From positions 1 to 64,000 of IMG/VR virus record IMGVR_UViG_3300031718_000007: a stretch of 64,000 nucleotides of DNA. One strand, written 5' to 3'. Position numbers and translations under genes: made by a program. This document shows positions 34,650-43,256 of this stretch, one piece after another. The notes under the pieces are model-generated. The model ran no database searches and had not been told where the DNA came from. It worked only from the letters and a program-made list of their open reading frames with translations. The stretch's first letter is position 1. Every line of letters begins with the position of its first letter. The DNA is from a virus.

Positions 34650-36968
34650 TTAACCGACGCCGGCGGAAATCGGCTTAGCATTTTTTCCTGGCTGATTACC
34701 AGTCAAATTCGTAGCTGGGCCCATACCTTGTCGGGTCATAGGCGAAGGCTGGCTGCCTTGGCTCGCCGCGGCGCGCGCCGCCATCCCGCCGGGCCCAAGG
34801 TCCATGGCCGGATTATTAGTCTGCGGCTGCGGGGGCGCACCGGGTTCTTGCCCGGGCATGCTGCCAGGGGTGCCAATGTGGGTCGGCATCCCCTCCGGCA
34901 TACCAAACTGCTGCGCGATATCGCCGGCCGTGAGTTCAGTGGCGATCCGCTGGACGCCCTGCGCGACGCCCTTCATGACACCTTGCTGAACAACCTTCCC
35001 GATCGGGCCGGTTTGCTGCTGTTGCTGCTGCTGCGCCGCCATCCGTTCAAGCTGATCCTCTGGCGGAACGACCTGTTCGCCATTGAGACCGATAGTCTGC
35101 GACACCGCGCGGAGCACTTCGCCACGCCCCTTGATGCCCACGATGGACATGTCAGTCGGATTGTTCGTAGCGCCCAGGAACTCGATCTGGCGCTGCCGGA
35201 TCGTCTCGCGCTGGATGGCCACGTTAACGCCCTGGACCGTGATGCGTTCCTCACCAGTCAGGATGCCGCTTGTGTCGGTCAGCATGATCAGGTCGGCAAG
35301 CTGTTTCAGCGCCGGCTCCATCACGTCGCGGTCGATATTCGCGCTGACCGTCTGCAAAATTTTACTCGCGTTGCCCATGAGCATCGCGAGACCTGAAGCC
35401 GTGCGCCCGGCGCCGCCGCCAGCTTGGCCGCCGACGTATTTCGGGATCGCGGACACGTCATCTGCGATCTGGATCAGTTCCTGATAGGCCTGCATCAACT
35501 GCTGTACGTTCGAGGTCGGCATGAAGAAGCTGACCGGCTGCTGCCCCGCGTTCCCGAGGGGATCATTGCGGACGTGCCAGCGCTTCCAGGCGTACAGGTC
35601 ATCAGTGTTCTCGCCCGGCGTCAGGCGGTCGTCATTGATCACCACCTGGGGACCAGACGAAATCGAGAGGTTGTTCACCAGCGAGCGCAGACAGGCGTTC
35701 GCAGCCTCTTGGATATCCAAGAGTAGGTCGCACAGCGAGTTGCCCACCGGCGTGCCTGGGACTTTTTCGAACGACGTGATGAAATAGGGGTGCCGCTGCC
35801 GCGGGCTCGGGGAGAGATTGGCCTTGATAACATGGCTGCCCACGCACCACACCTGGACGTGATAGTCGCGCAACTCGTCCGGCACCGCGAGGCCATAATC
35901 CTGAAGGATGCGCCCCTGCACGTTACCATTGAATTCCATCATGGAAATCAGCGCGGACCGGTTCCAGGCCGGATTTTCGCGGCTTTCAAGGACGGCGCGC
36001 TCGGCGTCCGTCGTGTCCCAGTTGTCATAGAGGCCGCCGCGGCCATACTCGTCCAAAACCGCCCGAATTTCGTCGTGATTGTAGCCGGGCAGATCGAGCA
36101 TGTCATTGAGTTCGCTACGCGTAAGGCGAGATTTTTCAATGGTATTTGCGTTCGAAATATCTGCTACGCCCGGCGTGAACCACAGGTCGAACGGCGACAC
36201 GCGCTCCCACATAAGGCGCGGCTTCTGCATGATGGTCGGCTGTCCACCGCCTTTGGGCCACACGACCTCGGGGCAAATTCGCACTATCGGGCCCTTCAGG
36301 ACCGCGAAAGGGAACACCGGAAGATCAACAAGGAACTCTGCGAGCGCGTTGTAAAACTCGCCCTGCCGCAGCATGTCCTCAATCTTGTCCTCGCTGTCCC
36401 GGGCCTGCTGGCCAGCTTTCTTTTTGGCCGCGTCCATCGCGCTATCCATGAGCGCCATGCGGCGCTGCTGTACGTCCTGAGCCTGCGGAGGCTGCCCTTT
36501 TTGCTGCTGAACTAGCTGATTTTCCTGCTGCAGGAGCGCATTGATCGACTGCGTGATCTCATCCGGAATTTCCGGCTGCGCCGGTGGCCGCACCGCATAT
36601 GGGCGGTCCTGAGACAGGTAAATGTCGCGGAGCAACGAACTGGCCGCGCGGCACTTCTGCGCGATCACGCGGGCGTAAATGGTCGAACCGCCCCACTTCG
36701 TGATCTCCATCAGCTTCGTGGCGTCATACTGACCGTTGAAGGTCCGGAGAGACTGCAGGAGCCGTTCGGACCAGCCAGACGACGTGTTGCGATGGTTGCG
36801 GAAAATTTCGAATTGCCCCCGGATATAGGAAATCAGTTGCTGCGGGGGCGGCGGGGGGTTGTTGAGCACATTCGCCTGGGCCGCGGCGCGCTGGGTAAGC
36901 TGCGCCTCAAGCTGCGCAGGCGGGATCACCTGCAACACACCTTGCTGACCCAAACTCTGGTCGCTCAT
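34650..36968 (-). CDS. Portal protein
   Basis: 772 residues, large as in short-tailed phages. A Gln/Pro-rich N-terminus precedes YIRGQFEIFRNHRNTSSGW; the core has GGSTIYARVIAQKCRAASSL and YFITSFEKVPGTPVGNSLCDLL; a poly-Gln stretch and Pro/Gly tail end it. It forms the dodecameric DNA gate at the capsid vertex. It opens the leftward virion operon, divergent from the terminase genes. Confidence 0.85.
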   Translation of the reverse strand: MSDQSLGQQGVLQVIPPAQLEAQLTQRAAAQANVLNNPPPPPQQLISYIRGQFEIFRNHRNTSSGWSERLLQSLRTFNGQYDATKLMEITKWGGSTIYARVIAQKCRAASSLLRDIYLSQDRPYAVRPPAQPEIPDEITQSINALLQQENQLVQQQKGQPPQAQDVQQRRMALMDSAMDAAKKKAGQQARDSEDKIEDMLRQGEFYNALAEFLVDLPVFPFAVLKGPIVRICPEVVWPKGGGQPTIMQKPRLMWERVSPFDLWFTPGVADISNANTIEKSRLTRSELNDMLDLPGYNHDEIRAVLDEYGRGGLYDNWDTTDAERAVLESRENPAWNRSALISMMEFNGNVQGRILQDYGLAVPDELRDYHVQVWCVGSHVIKANLSPSPRQRHPYFITSFEKVPGTPVGNSLCDLLLDIQEAANACLRSLVNNLSISSGPQVVINDDRLTPGENTDDLYAWKRWHVRNDPLGNAGQQPVSFFMPTSNVQQLMQAYQELIQIADDVSAIPKYVGGQAGGGAGRTASGLAMLMGNASKILQTVSANIDRDVMEPALKQLADLIMLTDTSGILTGEERITVQGVNVAIQRETIRQRQIEFLGATNNPTDMSIVGIKGRGEVLRAVSQTIGLNGEQVVPPEDQLERMAAQQQQQQQTGPIGKVVQQGVMKGVAQGVQRIATELTAGDIAQQFGMPEGMPTHIGTPGSMPGQEPGAPPQPQTNNPAMDLGPGGMAARAAASQGSQPSPMTRQGMGPATNLTGNQPGKNAKPISAGVG

Positions 36969-36979
36969 GATTGACGTTT

Positions 36980-37070
36980 CCTACGGCGCCGGCACAGGGA
37001 GCGAACCTAACTACCGCGACGTTAATAGATACTTTAGGCTTGCCGCGCGCTTATGGCCGCCGTAGGTTCG
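36980..37070. promoter_or_regulatory. Divergent control region between portal and terminase
   Basis: About 106 bp separates the two divergent operons. It holds two nested inverted pairs: CCTACGGCG (36980) with CGCCGTAGG (37058), and CGAACCTA (37002) with TAGGTTCG (37063). AT-rich TTAATAGATACTTTA lies between them and could hold a -10 element, but no convincing -35 is visible. Probably a bidirectional late promoter and operator. Confidence 0.45.
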
Positions 37071-37074
37071 AACC

Positions 37075-37767
37075 ATGACAGCAACCGGCCCGCCATCCGT
37101 GCCCGTTACAGCGCCTGTAACGCTGCCGCCCGACTTCACGATCCACCAGATCGCCGCCCTCGTGCGCGACGTGGCCGTGCAGTTGGAGGACATGCCGGTC
37201 ATCCTCAAAAAGCACGGACTGAGCAAGCAACAGTACGACAGCCTCGCCGGCAATCAGTTCTTCCAGAACGTCCTTCAAGAGGCTGTCAAAAACTGGCACA
37301 GCCCGCAGTCGACCAAGGAACGGGTTGCACTCGGCGCTCTCCTTGCGCTAGAAGATGCGCTCCCCCGCATCGCTGCGCGCATGACCGCTGGCAGGGAAGA
37401 CCTCGCTGATGTTGTCGAAACAGCCAAACTGTTCGCAGACCTCGCAGGGATCGGCCCGAAGCAAAACCAGCAAGTCCAGCCGTCGGGCGAAAAATTCTCG
37501 ATCAACATCAACCTCGGCAGCGACGTTGAGCAGTTCAATACGACGCGCCCAGTGGCGTCAGTACAACAATTCGGCGAAGGGTCTGGCACGCACACAGCGC
37601 TACGACCAATCATCGAAGGGGAGAGCCAAGCAGTTCAGCTTTCGACGTTCCCCGAAAATGATCATCGCGCAGTACCGATACGATCACTCCCCCAAGGGGA
37701 TAGCGAGACGGGCCCGGCTGGACAAAAGCCGCCGCCTGAAACGCGCATTGCTACGGGCCTCAATTAA
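37075..37767 (+). CDS. Putative small terminase subunit
   Basis: 230 residues. The N-terminus holds an inverted-repeat copy (VTAPVT); residues about 24-130 are helical (IHQIAALVRDVAVQLEDMPVI, KKHGLSKQQYDSLAG) and plausible as a DNA-recognising HTH plus oligomerising helices. Position two genes before the large terminase supports this. The last 70 residues look non-native, and another frame there looks more protein-like (see 37526-37792). Confidence 0.55.
   Translation: MTATGPPSVPVTAPVTLPPDFTIHQIAALVRDVAVQLEDMPVILKKHGLSKQQYDSLAGNQFFQNVLQEAVKNWHSPQSTKERVALGALLALEDALPRIAARMTAGREDLADVVETAKLFADLAGIGPKQNQQVQPSGEKFSININLGSDVEQFNTTRPVASVQQFGEGSGTHTALRPIIEGESQAVQLSTFPENDHRAVPIRSLPQGDSETGPAGQKPPPETRIATGLN
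37105..37121. repeat. Dispersed inverted repeat, copy 9
   Basis: GTTACAGCGCCTGTAAC, both arms perfect, 30 bp into the small terminase gene, encoding VTAPVT before the first helix. Confidence 0.85.
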
Positions 37768-37792
37768 CGGAGAAAACAATGGGCATTCTTAA
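37526..37792 (+). CDS. Overlapping basic repeat protein in another frame of the small terminase gene
   Basis: About 88 residues with repeated units of the form Y-x-x-S-x-KG-x-A-R: YNNSAKGLARTQRY, YDQSSKGRAK, YDHSPKGIARRARL. Such units are known from short basic phage proteins. The frame begins at TTG 37526 with a weak ribosome site, or it could be joined by frameshift to the terminase frame. The stop overlaps the phosphoesterase start. Probably nucleic-acid binding if made. Confidence 0.45.
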   Translation: MSSSIRRAQWRQYNNSAKGLARTQRYDQSSKGRAKQFSFRRSPKMIIAQYRYDHSPKGIARRARLDKSRRLKRALLRASINGENNGHS

Positions 37793-38891
37793 AACCGACA
37801 CCGATCGGCTAAAAGACGCTGTCAACGAGCAGCGGAAGCTTCAACGCGAACTCACCGCCAGCCGTGCGCTTGTGCGCCGCCTGGAAAAGGACGCAGACCT
37901 CGCGGACCGGGTCTCGCAGATCGTCGGCAATATCATGGAACGCCAGCCGAAACCACCGGCCTGGACGTTCGGTAAGGGCGCTCCGAACAGTGAGCGCGGC
38001 GGCCCCGTCCTGATGGTCAGCGACATTCACCACGGCGAGCGCATCAGCAAGCGCGAGACCGGCGGCCTTAACGAATTCAATCGTGATATCTCAGCCCGAC
38101 GCCTCGAACGCCTGTTCAGCACAACCGTGGACTTGTGCGAGAACCACATGGGCCGCGCCGGCCGCAAATACCCTGGCATTGTCGTGTGTCTGGGTGGCGA
38201 TCTGATCGGCGGTGATATCCATGAAGAACTAGCTGTCACGAACGAACTGACCCCGCAGGAAGCCGTCGACGATCTGACTGATCTTCTGGCTGGCGGGATA
38301 GAGAGCCTGCTGCAATATTTTGGCAACGTGTTCGTGCCGGGCGTCGTCGGCAATCACGGGCGTGGCACGCTCAAGCCGCGCGCGAAGGGCGCCGTCTTCA
38401 CGAACTACGACTGGCTGATCATGCGCAATCTGAAGCGCTATTTCGAGGCCAAGGGCGAGGAACGCGTAAAATTCCTGATCCCGCCGGAGCCCGATGCCTA
38501 TTTCACCGTCTATGGGACACGGTTTCTGCTCACCCACGGCGACCGGATGGGCGTCAAGGGCGGCGACGGCATCATTGGCGCGCTCGGCCCGATCGCTCGC
38601 GGCATCATCAAGATCGGCAACAGTTACAGCCATATCGGCGTCGACTTCGATTTCTTGCTCGGCGGCCACTACCACCAGCTTTTCTGGCTCCCGAACGCGA
38701 TCTTTAACGGCTGCGTAAAGGGCTACGATGAATACGCCCGGCTCGTGCTACGCGTGCCTTATGGCCGGCCTACTCAGGCGCTGTTCTTCGTGCATCCGGA
38801 ACACGGCATCACCGCCCGCTGGGCCGTCTACCTCGAAGGCCGCAAGCGCGCGCATCAAGATAACGCCTGGGTGCAATGGCAGGACCAGTAA
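37779..38891 (+). CDS. Calcineurin-like metallophosphoesterase
   Basis: 370 residues with the full metal-site set: DIHHGE (about 81), GGDLIGGD (138), GNHGR (191), THGD (251), GGHYHQ (294). The first 55 residues form a coiled coil. It hydrolyses phosphoesters, possibly DNA ends or nucleotides. It sits between the terminase genes, overlaps the upstream frame and is followed by the large terminase with no gap, so a role in packaging or end processing is plausible but unproven. Confidence 0.8.
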   Translation: MGILKTDTDRLKDAVNEQRKLQRELTASRALVRRLEKDADLADRVSQIVGNIMERQPKPPAWTFGKGAPNSERGGPVLMVSDIHHGERISKRETGGLNEFNRDISARRLERLFSTTVDLCENHMGRAGRKYPGIVVCLGGDLIGGDIHEELAVTNELTPQEAVDDLTDLLAGGIESLLQYFGNVFVPGVVGNHGRGTLKPRAKGAVFTNYDWLIMRNLKRYFEAKGEERVKFLIPPEPDAYFTVYGTRFLLTHGDRMGVKGGDGIIGALGPIARGIIKIGNSYSHIGVDFDFLLGGHYHQLFWLPNAIFNGCVKGYDEYARLVLRVPYGRPTQALFFVHPEHGITARWAVYLEGRKRAHQDNAWVQWQDQ

Positions 38892-40391
38892 ATGGCGGGC
38901 AGTCTGGACTACACGGCGCCGTACACCTGCGCCCGGTTTATGAAGTCGGAGGCTTTCGGACGGATAATCACCGGCCCAGTAGGCTCCGGCAAGACGACGG
39001 CGTGCGTGATCGAGCTACTGCGCCGTGCCATGATGCAGACCCCCGGCAAGGACGGCTATCGCTATACCCGGTTCGCTATCATCCGGCAGACGTTGAAGCA
39101 GTTGAAAGACACTGTGCTTAAAGACTGTGATACGTGGCTCGCGACAAACGGTCTCGGCGTCTGGAAAGTCAGCGATAGCACGTACCATGTTTGCTTTGAT
39201 AACGTCCGCAGCGAGTGGGTGTTCCTGCCCCTTGAGAGCGCTGAGGATCAAGCCCGCGTCCTGTCGATGCAGTTGACGGGGTCCTGGATATCAGAAGCGA
39301 TCGAGAGCGATATTTCAATCTTGGCGCCGATCTCCGGCCGTCTCGGCCGCTACCCGAGCGGCGCGCGCGGGACGCCGACATGGCACGGGATCATCGCCGA
39401 CACGAACATGCCGACCGAAATGACGGACTGGCACAAGTTCATGACGACGATCGAGGCCCAGCAGGTCCCGGACTGGCAACTGTTTCACCAGCCGGGCGGC
39501 ATGGACCCGCGAGCGGAGAACTTGGACAACCTGTTACAGACGCCTGTAACGTCGAAGCTGCCCGAGAGCCATCCAGCCCGGCTCGCGCAGGGGCGCAAGT
39601 ATTACGAGCGCTTCGTCAACATGTACGGCGAGCAGAGCGACTGGGTGAAGCGCTACGTTCATGCCCAGTACGGCGACGACCCGAGCGGTTCCGCGGTCTT
39701 CAAGAACACGTTTAAGCCAGATTTTCACATTGTTGACGAAACGAGCCTATTCCCTGGATATCCGATCCTCGTGGGCCAGGACTTCGGGCGCAACCCATGG
39801 AGCCTGATTGCCCAGTGTGATCACCAAGGAAGGCTGATCATCCATGAAGAAGTCCCAGGGATCAACGTCGGGCTCGAAAAACATATCCAGTACAACCTGC
39901 GACCCCGACTGCTCAGCGACCGGTACATGGCCTTCCGGGTGGCTCTGGTGGGCGACCCGGCCGGCGTGGCGAAAGACAGCCACAGCGAGGAAAGCAGCTT
40001 TGAACTCCTTCAGCGATTTGGCTTCCCTGCGTTCCCGGCTGTTACAAACTCCATTGAGCCCCGAATTCGAGCCGTTGAGGCCCTTCTACTGCGACAAACT
40101 AACGGAGGCCCAACACTCGTTATTAACCGCGGTGGCTGCCCTATCCTATGTCGAGCGCTTGCTGGCGGGTATCGCTTTGCAAAAACAAAGGGGGGAATTC
40201 TCAAACCCGTCCCCGACAAGGAAAACGGTGTCCAGGTGGACGGCGTTCATATCGCATTTTCGCACGTAGTCGACGATCTGCAGTATCTGGCGCTCACGGT
40301 GCATGGCGGCGTGACCAGCTACATCGGTGAGTACATGCGGCCGCGCCCGCGGCCCGCAGGACCCCGCATTACAGCGGCCGGCTGGACTTAA
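38892..40391 (+). CDS. Large terminase subunit
   Basis: 499 residues. ATPase: Walker A GPVGSGKTT (28-36), a likely Walker B at WISEAIE. Nuclease: VGQDFGRNPWSL (Asp near 295) and VALVGDPAG, the RNase H-like acidic residues. It translocates DNA into the prohead and cuts it. The 3' end overlaps the convergent membrane-protein gene by 4 bp. A dispersed inverted repeat lies mid-gene. Confidence 0.9.
   Translation: MAGSLDYTAPYTCARFMKSEAFGRIITGPVGSGKTTACVIELLRRAMMQTPGKDGYRYTRFAIIRQTLKQLKDTVLKDCDTWLATNGLGVWKVSDSTYHVCFDNVRSEWVFLPLESAEDQARVLSMQLTGSWISEAIESDISILAPISGRLGRYPSGARGTPTWHGIIADTNMPTEMTDWHKFMTTIEAQQVPDWQLFHQPGGMDPRAENLDNLLQTPVTSKLPESHPARLAQGRKYYERFVNMYGEQSDWVKRYVHAQYGDDPSGSAVFKNTFKPDFHIVDETSLFPGYPILVGQDFGRNPWSLIAQCDHQGRLIIHEEVPGINVGLEKHIQYNLRPRLLSDRYMAFRVALVGDPAGVAKDSHSEESSFELLQRFGFPAFPAVTNSIEPRIRAVEALLLRQTNGGPTLVINRGGCPILCRALAGGYRFAKTKGGILKPVPDKENGVQVDGVHIAFSHVVDDLQYLALTVHGGVTSYIGEYMRPRPRPAGPRITAAGWT
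39533..39550. repeat. Dispersed inverted repeat, copy 10
   Basis: GTTACAGACGCCTGTAAC, both arms perfect with a 4-nt centre, read here as LQTPVT in the large terminase, a frame different from most copies. Confidence 0.8.
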
Positions 40392-40771
40392 TCTTTCTTG
40401 TTCGTGTCAGTGGTGTGAATTGTGGTGGTCTGCTGTCCCAGGACAGAGGACGCGGACTGCTCCACCGTGGTCTGAACGTGCATCAGCACGCCGAGTTCTT
40501 TAAGCTGATTGACAATGCGTGTCTGCTTGTACTGCAGCTTCGCGACCCGCAACGCGTCCCGGCGCTCCCGACGGCGCTTTCGCCATGCCTGACAGGTGGG
40601 GCTCTCATAGATTTGCATCATATAAAACGCAAACGCCCCGAACGCGGCCATTGTGCCAAATAAAGCAGGCAACAGGCCCAAAACTGACAAAAGTGCCACG
40701 AAAATGCCCCCAGGTGGCAGCACATGTGCCACCATTGAGTGATGCGTCAGCGGCGCCAGATCGTCTTGCAT
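40388..40771 (-). CDS. Two-helix membrane protein with coiled-coil tail
   Basis: 127 residues: two hydrophobic helices (about 20-50), then a strongly basic WRKRRRERRDALRVAKLQYK helix and a Thr-rich tail. Convergent with the large terminase. It could be a second holin-like or membrane-remodelling protein; not assignable further. Confidence 0.55.
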   Translation of the reverse strand: MQDDLAPLTHHSMVAHVLPPGGIFVALLSVLGLLPALFGTMAAFGAFAFYMMQIYESPTCQAWRKRRRERRDALRVAKLQYKQTRIVNQLKELGVLMHVQTTVEQSASSVLGQQTTTIHTTDTNKKD

Positions 40772-40815
40772 GGCGAACTTGCCTCAACCAGTAACCCCAC
40801 CTGCGCAGGGATTTC

Positions 40816-41274
40816 TTAAGAAATTGCTTTTCCCTCGGGCGCGCACTGCATGGAGAGGGTCAGCACCTTCATCGCCTGCCGCCGAATTGCCATAATTTCG
40901 TCCACTAGCTTCTGCTGGGTCTCGTCAATGTTCGGGGTCTCCTGGCCGGCCTCGTTGAGCCGTGTCTTGTAGAGCGTGCAGTCTTCTAGCTTGGCGAGGG
41001 CCGCGTGCATCTTGGTGCAGCGCTTCAGCGCCTCATGGAATTCTTCATCTATGTATTTGCGCCGGTAGGCGACGAACACCGTGGCATCCATCATGTCGAG
41101 CAGTGCTTGACTGTGAATTTCGCCACCGACATCAGGATCAAGACTATCGTGGAGCACGCCTTCCATCTGCATGAGATAGGCGTTCGCGACGAGCGCTTCT
41201 TCCGTGGTGGGTGACTTAGGTGGGGAGGACGCCGAGGTCTGCGACGGCGGCTGGGCTTTTGGCTGCTTGGGCAT
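40816..41274 (-). CDS. Unknown helical protein
   Basis: 152 residues: a Pro/Ser-rich N-terminus, then helices with charged heptads (IDEEFHEALKRCTKMHAALAKLEDC, QQKLVDEIMAIRRQAMKVL). ATG 41274 has AGGAGG 6 nt upstream. It overlaps the OmpR-like gene by 59 bp. Function unknown. Confidence 0.55.
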   Translation of the reverse strand: MPKQPKAQPPSQTSASSPPKSPTTEEALVANAYLMQMEGVLHDSLDPDVGGEIHSQALLDMMDATVFVAYRRKYIDEEFHEALKRCTKMHAALAKLEDCTLYKTRLNEAGQETPNIDETQQKLVDEIMAIRRQAMKVLTLSMQCAPEGKAIS

Positions 41275-41875
41275 CTGCGCCTCCTGGCACTCCGTGTTCA
41301 GCGAGCACGGCCAGAATAGCAGCCTTGACGGGCGGGTCAATGTAATATCCGCCAGACCAGACGGTTTTGATGCAGCCAGCAAATTTCGCGTCAAAGTCCT
41401 TCATCTTTTTGCGCAGTTTGCAGATCATCACGTCGACCATCTTCGGATCGGTGGCCTCGGTCTTGTTCGGCCGCTGCTGGCGTTGCAGACGCTGTTCCTC
41501 AATGATCCCGTGGAGCATGCCTTTGTCGGCGTGATCACAGCGGAGCAGCGCCGCCATGAACCCGGCTTCAAGCTTTGTCAGCTTCAGCGCGCGCTGTGCG
41601 ACGAATTGCACATCGAGCGGTTTGCCTCTCACGTCGTACTGCGGCATGCGATCGGCGCGGCGCGTGCCCGGCGGCCAGTCGGCGCGCGGGACTTCGGCGA
41701 TGGTTCCCATGGAGTGCAGATAGTTCAGCACCACGTAGACTTCGCCAATGTCGTGAAGGAAAATCCGTGAGATCGCCGCGACAGGAATACCCTCGTGCGC
41801 GGCCCGGCCAATGGGGGCGTGTAACTCCGCGGGGACGGCGTCGATTTCATCTGGGTTGGGGGCCAGCATATTCAT
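41216..41875 (-). CDS. OmpR/PhoB-type winged-helix DNA-binding protein
   Basis: 219 residues. The C-terminal domain (about 100-190) has LTKLEAGFMAALL, VDVMICKLRKKM and IKTVWSGGYYIDP, the winged-helix pattern of response-regulator effector domains. The N-terminus lacks the phospho-receiver Asp pocket and instead looks like a second small HTH (EGIPVAAISRIFLHDIGEVY). Start chosen for AAAGGTG 6 nt upstream. A candidate phage transcription regulator, and a candidate ligand for the dispersed inverted repeats. Confidence 0.65.
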   Translation of the reverse strand: MNMLAPNPDEIDAVPAELHAPIGRAAHEGIPVAAISRIFLHDIGEVYVVLNYLHSMGTIAEVPRADWPPGTRRADRMPQYDVRGKPLDVQFVAQRALKLTKLEAGFMAALLRCDHADKGMLHGIIEEQRLQRQQRPNKTEATDPKMVDVMICKLRKKMKDFDAKFAGCIKTVWSGGYYIDPPVKAAILAVLAEHGVPGGADAQAAKSPAAVADLGVLPT

Positions 41876-41917
41876 GCTGACACCTTTTCTGTCGCCGGTA
41901 AACGATTGGTAAACAGG

Positions 41918-41986
41918 TGGGTGCGCGGGCCGAACCCCCATGTTCTGCGCGGCCCTCCATCAAAGGCCGTAAGCACCGCGCACCCA
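41918..41986 (-). promoter_or_regulatory. Long inverted repeat upstream of the regulator gene
   Basis: TGGGTGCGCGG and its exact complement (41976-41986) flank a 47-nt loop that contains a second GC inverted pair. It occupies the 133-bp space before the OmpR-like gene. It may end the upstream transcript or serve as an operator. Confidence 0.45.
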
Positions 41987-42008
41987 TTTCCCGCATACTG
42001 CAAACACA

Positions 42009-42692
42009 TTAAGACACCGTGTGCGTGATCAGTGAATTCAGCACAGGCGGTTCGAGCGGCGTTGAGAAGAACGAGAACACGCCGGTATTACCGGATGGCT
42101 TTTTGCGATTGAAATCAGGCGATACGCTCGCCTGCACGCCAAAGAACGTGTCATCCGGATACGTGAAGTGCAGATCGTTCTGCGGCAGGCCGGCGCCACG
42201 GAAGTCATGATAAAGCTGTCCGCCGGTGCCATCCGTGGCCGTGGCGTCGATCCCTGACTGACCGGTGGTCGGCGACACCGGGCTTTTGACCGTCACGGTG
42301 CCGTTCGTGAAGTGCCCGATCGCGACGAAACTGCCCCACAACGCGACCGGGCCGCCGAGGTCGACGTTGGCCATGTCAATCAGACCGGCAAAGTTCTCGG
42401 CCGTGTCGTAGAGGTTCAGGATGCACCCGCCGGATTTGATCTGCTGCAGGGCAAGCGAGATTGAGACAGTTCCCAGGCCGTAGCCGAAACTTTTGAATGC
42501 CTGATTTGTCGGGTCTTCCAGGGCGGAAAGCTGTGCGATAGCAGTTTCCAGCGGCGGATTTCCGCCGAGCACAGTCAGCGTGTAGGTAATATCGTAGGAG
42601 AGAAATCCGCCTGGAAACGGCCCCGTCGAACCTGTCCCCGGAAAGTGTATCGCCTTTAACTGCTGGAACGGACTGAAGGGACCATACGGCAT
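42009..42692 (-). CDS. Beta-rich protein of unknown function
   Basis: 227 residues (MPYGPFSPFQQLKAIHF...) with many beta strands, Gly turns and TAIAQLSALEDPTNQAFKSF as the only helix. It looks like a virion decoration or adhesion protein, placed alone between two hairpins, which suggests independent and perhaps high expression. No family recognised. Confidence 0.6.
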   Translation of the reverse strand: MPYGPFSPFQQLKAIHFPGTGSTGPFPGGFLSYDITYTLTVLGGNPPLETAIAQLSALEDPTNQAFKSFGYGLGTVSISLALQQIKSGGCILNLYDTAENFAGLIDMANVDLGGPVALWGSFVAIGHFTNGTVTVKSPVSPTTGQSGIDATATDGTGGQLYHDFRGAGLPQNDLHFTYPDDTFFGVQASVSPDFNRKKPSGNTGVFSFFSTPLEPPVLNSLITHTVS

Positions 42693-42710
42693 GGGGGTTC
42701 TCTATTGGTT

Positions 42711-42742
42711 GCCCCCGGGTGGAGTATGAAGCACCCGGGGGC
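42711..42742 (-). promoter_or_regulatory. Strong GC hairpin upstream of the beta-rich protein gene
   Basis: GCCCCCGGGTG and its exact complement form an 11-bp stem with a 10-nt loop, 19 bp before the ATG. No T run on either side. It may be a 5' mRNA stabiliser or the end of the upstream transcript. Confidence 0.5.
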
Positions 42743-42792
42743 TCTCCCTCACTAGCCCGGAGCAGGCTACCGCATCCTGCGGCCGAGGGATA

Positions 42793-43251
42793 TTAACACG
42801 GGTTAAGCCAGCCAAATTTCACGATGTCGTCGGCGCCAACCAGGATCGGTTCCGGGGTGATGGTCTGCAGGGCGAGCCACCTTTGCACGATGGCCGGATA
42901 GAACCGCCGCATAAAGGACTTGGTGATGATCATGTTCGGCACGCCGCTAATGCTGGCCTCATGGAAACCTAAGATCGCAGTAGGCTCGACGCAGACTTGG
43001 TCCTTGGGAAGCGAGAGCACTAGCGTGCAGGCGCTGATACAGACACCGCGGAGGATCACCGGCACATGGCTGGCGCGAATGGCACCGTAGAAATACGCGA
43101 ACGTGTCGACGACCCCACCTGGGTTGTCGTCAATGATGATCGGCTGGATCGTCGGCAGGGGGTGCGGCAGCGCTTCCTGGGCGCGAACCGCCATACTGCA
43201 GGAGCTAGCGATCATCGCACCGACGATCATGCCGAACAGGAATTTCAGCAT
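42793..43251 (-). CDS. Exported ClpP/crotonase-like protein (COG3904-like)
   Basis: 152 residues. A signal peptide (MLKFLFGMIVGAMIASSC...AVRA) precedes a core with RGVCISACTLVL (Ser73) and TAILGFHEA (His97), the nucleophile/His pattern of the periplasmic ClpP-like family COG3904. The start follows from the signal peptide. It could process or protect something in the periplasm; activity not established. Confidence 0.65.
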   Translation of the reverse strand: MLKFLFGMIVGAMIASSCSMAVRAQEALPHPLPTIQPIIIDDNPGGVVDTFAYFYGAIRASHVPVILRGVCISACTLVLSLPKDQVCVEPTAILGFHEASISGVPNMIITKSFMRRFYPAIVQRWLALQTITPEPILVGADDIVKFGWLNPC

Positions 43252-43256
43252 GGCCG

